From the NCBI GenBank assembly GCA_005473895.2, contig SRJI02000001.1, forward strand, positions 186,001 to 250,000: 64,000 nucleotides of DNA, given 5' to 3'. The DNA comes from Carideicomes alvinocaridis (lineage in GTDB: Bacteria; Pseudomonadota; Alphaproteobacteria; Rhodobacterales; Rhodobacteraceae). The translations under genes and the position numbers were made by a program. Under the pieces are notes generated by a model, which was given only the letters and a program-made list of their open reading frames with translations, did not search any database and was not told the origin of the DNA. Position 1 is the stretch's first letter. Each line of letters starts with the position of its first letter. Below, piece by piece: positions 62,228 through 64,000 of the stretch.

Positions 62228-64000
62228 ATGAATATTGCCGCGAAAGCTCCGCAAGATACAGGCTGGGATGCAGATCAGCACGCGGTAATCGAGGCGGAAA
62301 CGGATGCCCGGCTAGTCGTTGAGGCGGGGCCCGGAACCGGAAAGACAGCCGTCGCCTGCGCGCGCCTCGCGCACCTGATCAACGAAGAGAATATTGAGGC
62401 CAGCAATACCTGGATGATCAGCTTCACGCGGACAGCGGTGGCGGAAATCCGTGCACGGCTGCATTCCTACGTTGGCGATGCATCCTTTGCCATCCGGATA
62501 GCTACCATCGACTCGCATGCGTGGTCCATCCACTCCGGACACGACCCGAATGCGAGGCTGACCGGTTCCTACGAAGAGAACATTACCCGCGTCATCGAGC
62601 TGTTGAAATCTGATGAGGACGTGGCAGACGAACTGGCGCAGATCGAGCACGTCGTCATTGACGAGGCGCAGGACCTCGTTGGGCAGCGAGCGGATTTGAT
62701 CGAGGCTCTGGTGAATCGGCTGCCATCGGACTGCGGAGTCACGGTGTTCGCCGACGAGGCCCAGGCGATCTATGGCTTCTCCGACGACAGCAACGGACGT
62801 CGCAAGAGCGGAGCCTCAAAACCTGGCAAGCCGCTCCTCGACCGCTTGCGAGGCGTGAAGGCACTGGGCTTCACCACTCTTGCCCTTAGGGAGATTTATC
62901 GCACGTCCTCCCCTGGGCTTCGCAAGATCTTCTCCGAGTTACGGAGTGATGTGCTCGACAAGCAAAAGCACCGCGACGGGTTGCACGGCCAGACAGCGGA
63001 GAGAATCCGGGAGCTGGCGGACCAGCAAGGGCTGAAGTGGAGGCAAATGAAGGTTGCGGACTTCAAGAGCGATGACCTTCTGCTCTTCCGAACTCGTGCC
63101 GAAGTCCTGATGGCATCGCAATTCTGTGACCTTCCACATCGGTTGCGCCTGTCAGGGTATGGGGTAACGCTGCCGGCATGGCTGGCGATCTGTTTCGCGG
63201 ATTTTGTTGACCCGTTTGTTGCCCAACGACGCTTTCTGGATCTCTGGGCAGCGCGCATCGAGAACAAGGCTGCGCCGCATTATGGTCCAGCTGAGGCGTG
63301 GGAACACCTCGTGCGCGTTGCCGGCCGTAAGGACGGCTCTGTCGATATGCAGAGGCTGAGACGGCGCCTTGGTCAGGCGCGCCCCCCTGTCGAGTTGACG
63401 CTCCCTGAATACGGCCTCCACGGACCGATCGTCGGAACGATACACGCCAGCAAAGGTCGCGAGGCCAGCAACGTCGTTTTGCTGCTGCCGAACGGCGCAG
63501 AGTTCGAGAGCATCGAGGACGAAATTGAAGAAACGCGTGTGCTCTTCGTCGGAGCCACGCGTGCGCGCGCATCACTGATCGTCGGGGAGAGCAACGCCTT
63601 CAGAGCCTCAACATTGGCATCAGGACGGGTTCACCGTTCGGCCAGAAACGGCAAATCGACGATGGTCGAGATCGGCCGTGACGGCGACATCTCTGCGCGC
63701 GGTCTCGTCGGTCGCAGCGAATTCAGCGCAGCCGACGCCGCGGCAGGACAGGCATTTCTCACCAAGGTCGCCGATGTCGTAACGACCTACAAGCTGGAAG
63801 CGGATGCCGATCTCGATTGGCGCTACAGGATCCGAGCTGGCAGCGAGGGCCCTCGCGTCGGTGCCATGTCGCGCAACCTCACGTACGACCTGTGGGAGAT
63901 ACTGTCGAACAGGAACCAGAAGAACAGCCACAGGCCGCCGGGCTATGTAAATCACGTGAGAGGTCAGGGCTGTGCAACAATTGTCCTGAGTCCGGACGAC
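62228..64000 (+). CDS. UvrD/Rep-family DNA helicase (SF1), runs off right edge
   Basis: An open frame from ATG 62228 to the window end, 591 codons without stop. Superfamily 1 helicase motifs: Walker A VVEAGPGTGKTAVA (residues 34-40), motif Ia WMISFTRTAVAEIRARL, Walker B HVVIDEAQDL (Asp145-Glu146), motif III TVFADEAQAIYGF, motif IV-like LREIYRTS, motif V GPIVGTIHASKGREASNVVLL and motif VI ETRVLFVGATRARASLIVG. Residues after about 470 form an extra C-terminal region of unknown type. It lies 46 nt behind a CapW/BrxR-like regulator, so an anti-phage function is inferred; a housekeeping repair helicase is less likely here. Confidence 0.88.
   Translation, partial: MNIAAKAPQDTGWDADQHAVIEAETDARLVVEAGPGTGKTAVACARLAHLINEENIEASNTWMISFTRTAVAEIRARLHSYVGDASFAIRIATIDSHAWSIHSGHDPNARLTGSYEENITRVIELLKSDEDVADELAQIEHVVIDEAQDLVGQRADLIEALVNRLPSDCGVTVFADEAQAIYGFSDDSNGRRKSGASKPGKPLLDRLRGVKALGFTTLALREIYRTSSPGLRKIFSELRSDVLDKQKHRDGLHGQTAERIRELADQQGLKWRQMKVADFKSDDLLLFRTRAEVLMASQFCDLPHRLRLSGYGVTLPAWLAICFADFVDPFVAQRRFLDLWAARIENKAAPHYGPAEAWEHLVRVAGRKDGSVDMQRLRRRLGQARPPVELTLPEYGLHGPIVGTIHASKGREASNVVLLLPNGAEFESIEDEIEETRVLFVGATRARASLIVGESNAFRASTLASGRVHRSARNGKSTMVEIGRDGDISARGLVGRSEFSAADAAAGQAFLTKVADVVTTYKLEADADLDWRYRIRAGSEGPRVGAMSRNLTYDLWEILSNRNQKNSHRPPGYVNHVRGQGCATIVLSPDD

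Noticed and set aside
1-64000. CRISPR arrays, rRNA operons or a replication origin
   Set aside because: No regularly spaced short repeats, rRNA-like stretches or DnaA-box clusters were noticed on reading both strands; this was by eye, without a search tool.

Overview
This is a high-GC bacterial window from what looks like an alphaproteobacterium of the Rhodobacterales/Roseobacter type. That placement is inferred from gene content and style: two TAXI-type TRAP transporters with fused permeases, a tripartite tricarboxylate transporter, IclR/LysR/GntR regulators beside acyl-CoA genes, and many start/stop overlaps of the ATGA type. No rRNA, tRNA or CRISPR array was seen.

Layout. (1) 1-470: the start of a LysR gene leaving the left edge and, divergent from it, a truncated 5' remnant of an 'amino acid synthesis' (DUF1185-type) gene. 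(2) 0.66-19.2 kb: a large acyl-CoA catabolic block with a biotin-dependent acyl-CoA carboxylase (both subunits), an AtuA-type protein split into two genes, MaoC hydratase, acyl-CoA dehydrogenase, an OYE-type flavoprotein, a TAXI-TRAP importer, two enoyl-CoA hydratase family proteins, two tandem IclR regulators, a two-subunit CoA-transferase and an ADP-forming acyl-CoA ligase. Three promoter regions in this block share a TGTTCCGCA..ATG box, suggesting one IclR regulon. The gene set resembles the Atu/Liu routes for acyclic terpenoid or branched acids. (3) 19.7-26.3 kb: LysR, a TauD-type dioxygenase, a sulfatase and a second TAXI-TRAP system, probably organosulfur or sulfate-ester use. (4) 26.8-30.6 kb: LysR with a divergent cupin gene carrying a perfect 18-bp palindrome upstream, a twice-frameshifted glutathione S-transferase, and IS1595 and IS3 remnants.

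(5) 30.9-38.8 kb: the most unusual locus, a three-gene unit. It encodes a Slam-like outer-membrane protein (signal peptide, TPR, C-terminal beta-barrel), a 1143-residue exported protein with a FecR-like N-terminus and a TbpB-like C-terminal barrel, and a 1036-residue exported TPR-CHAT protease with an intact His/Cys dyad. A convergent 418-residue unknown protein follows. (6) 40.9-50.1 kb: a catabolic cluster with a two-component flavin monooxygenase, FAH-family hydrolase, quinone oxidoreductase, enolase-superfamily enzyme, TctABC importer and a divergent GntR regulator with an inverted-repeat operator candidate. (7) 50.3-50.9 kb: IS21 and IS3 wreckage. (8) 51-57.6 kb: an OmpR-type two-component system divergent from a tightly coupled envelope thiol-redox operon (DsbD, TlpA-like, two L,D-transpeptidases, DsbA-like), with an 11-bp-spaced TTAAGG direct repeat between them.

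(9) 57.6-61.3 kb: a gene-poor stretch with a 115-bp copy of part of the second TRAP permease gene, small ORFs, an AT-richer orphan gene and a serine-recombinase remnant. This looks like an island border. (10) 61.3-64 kb: a CapW/BrxR-like WYL regulator followed by a UvrD-type helicase that runs off the right edge, a probable start of an anti-phage defence locus.
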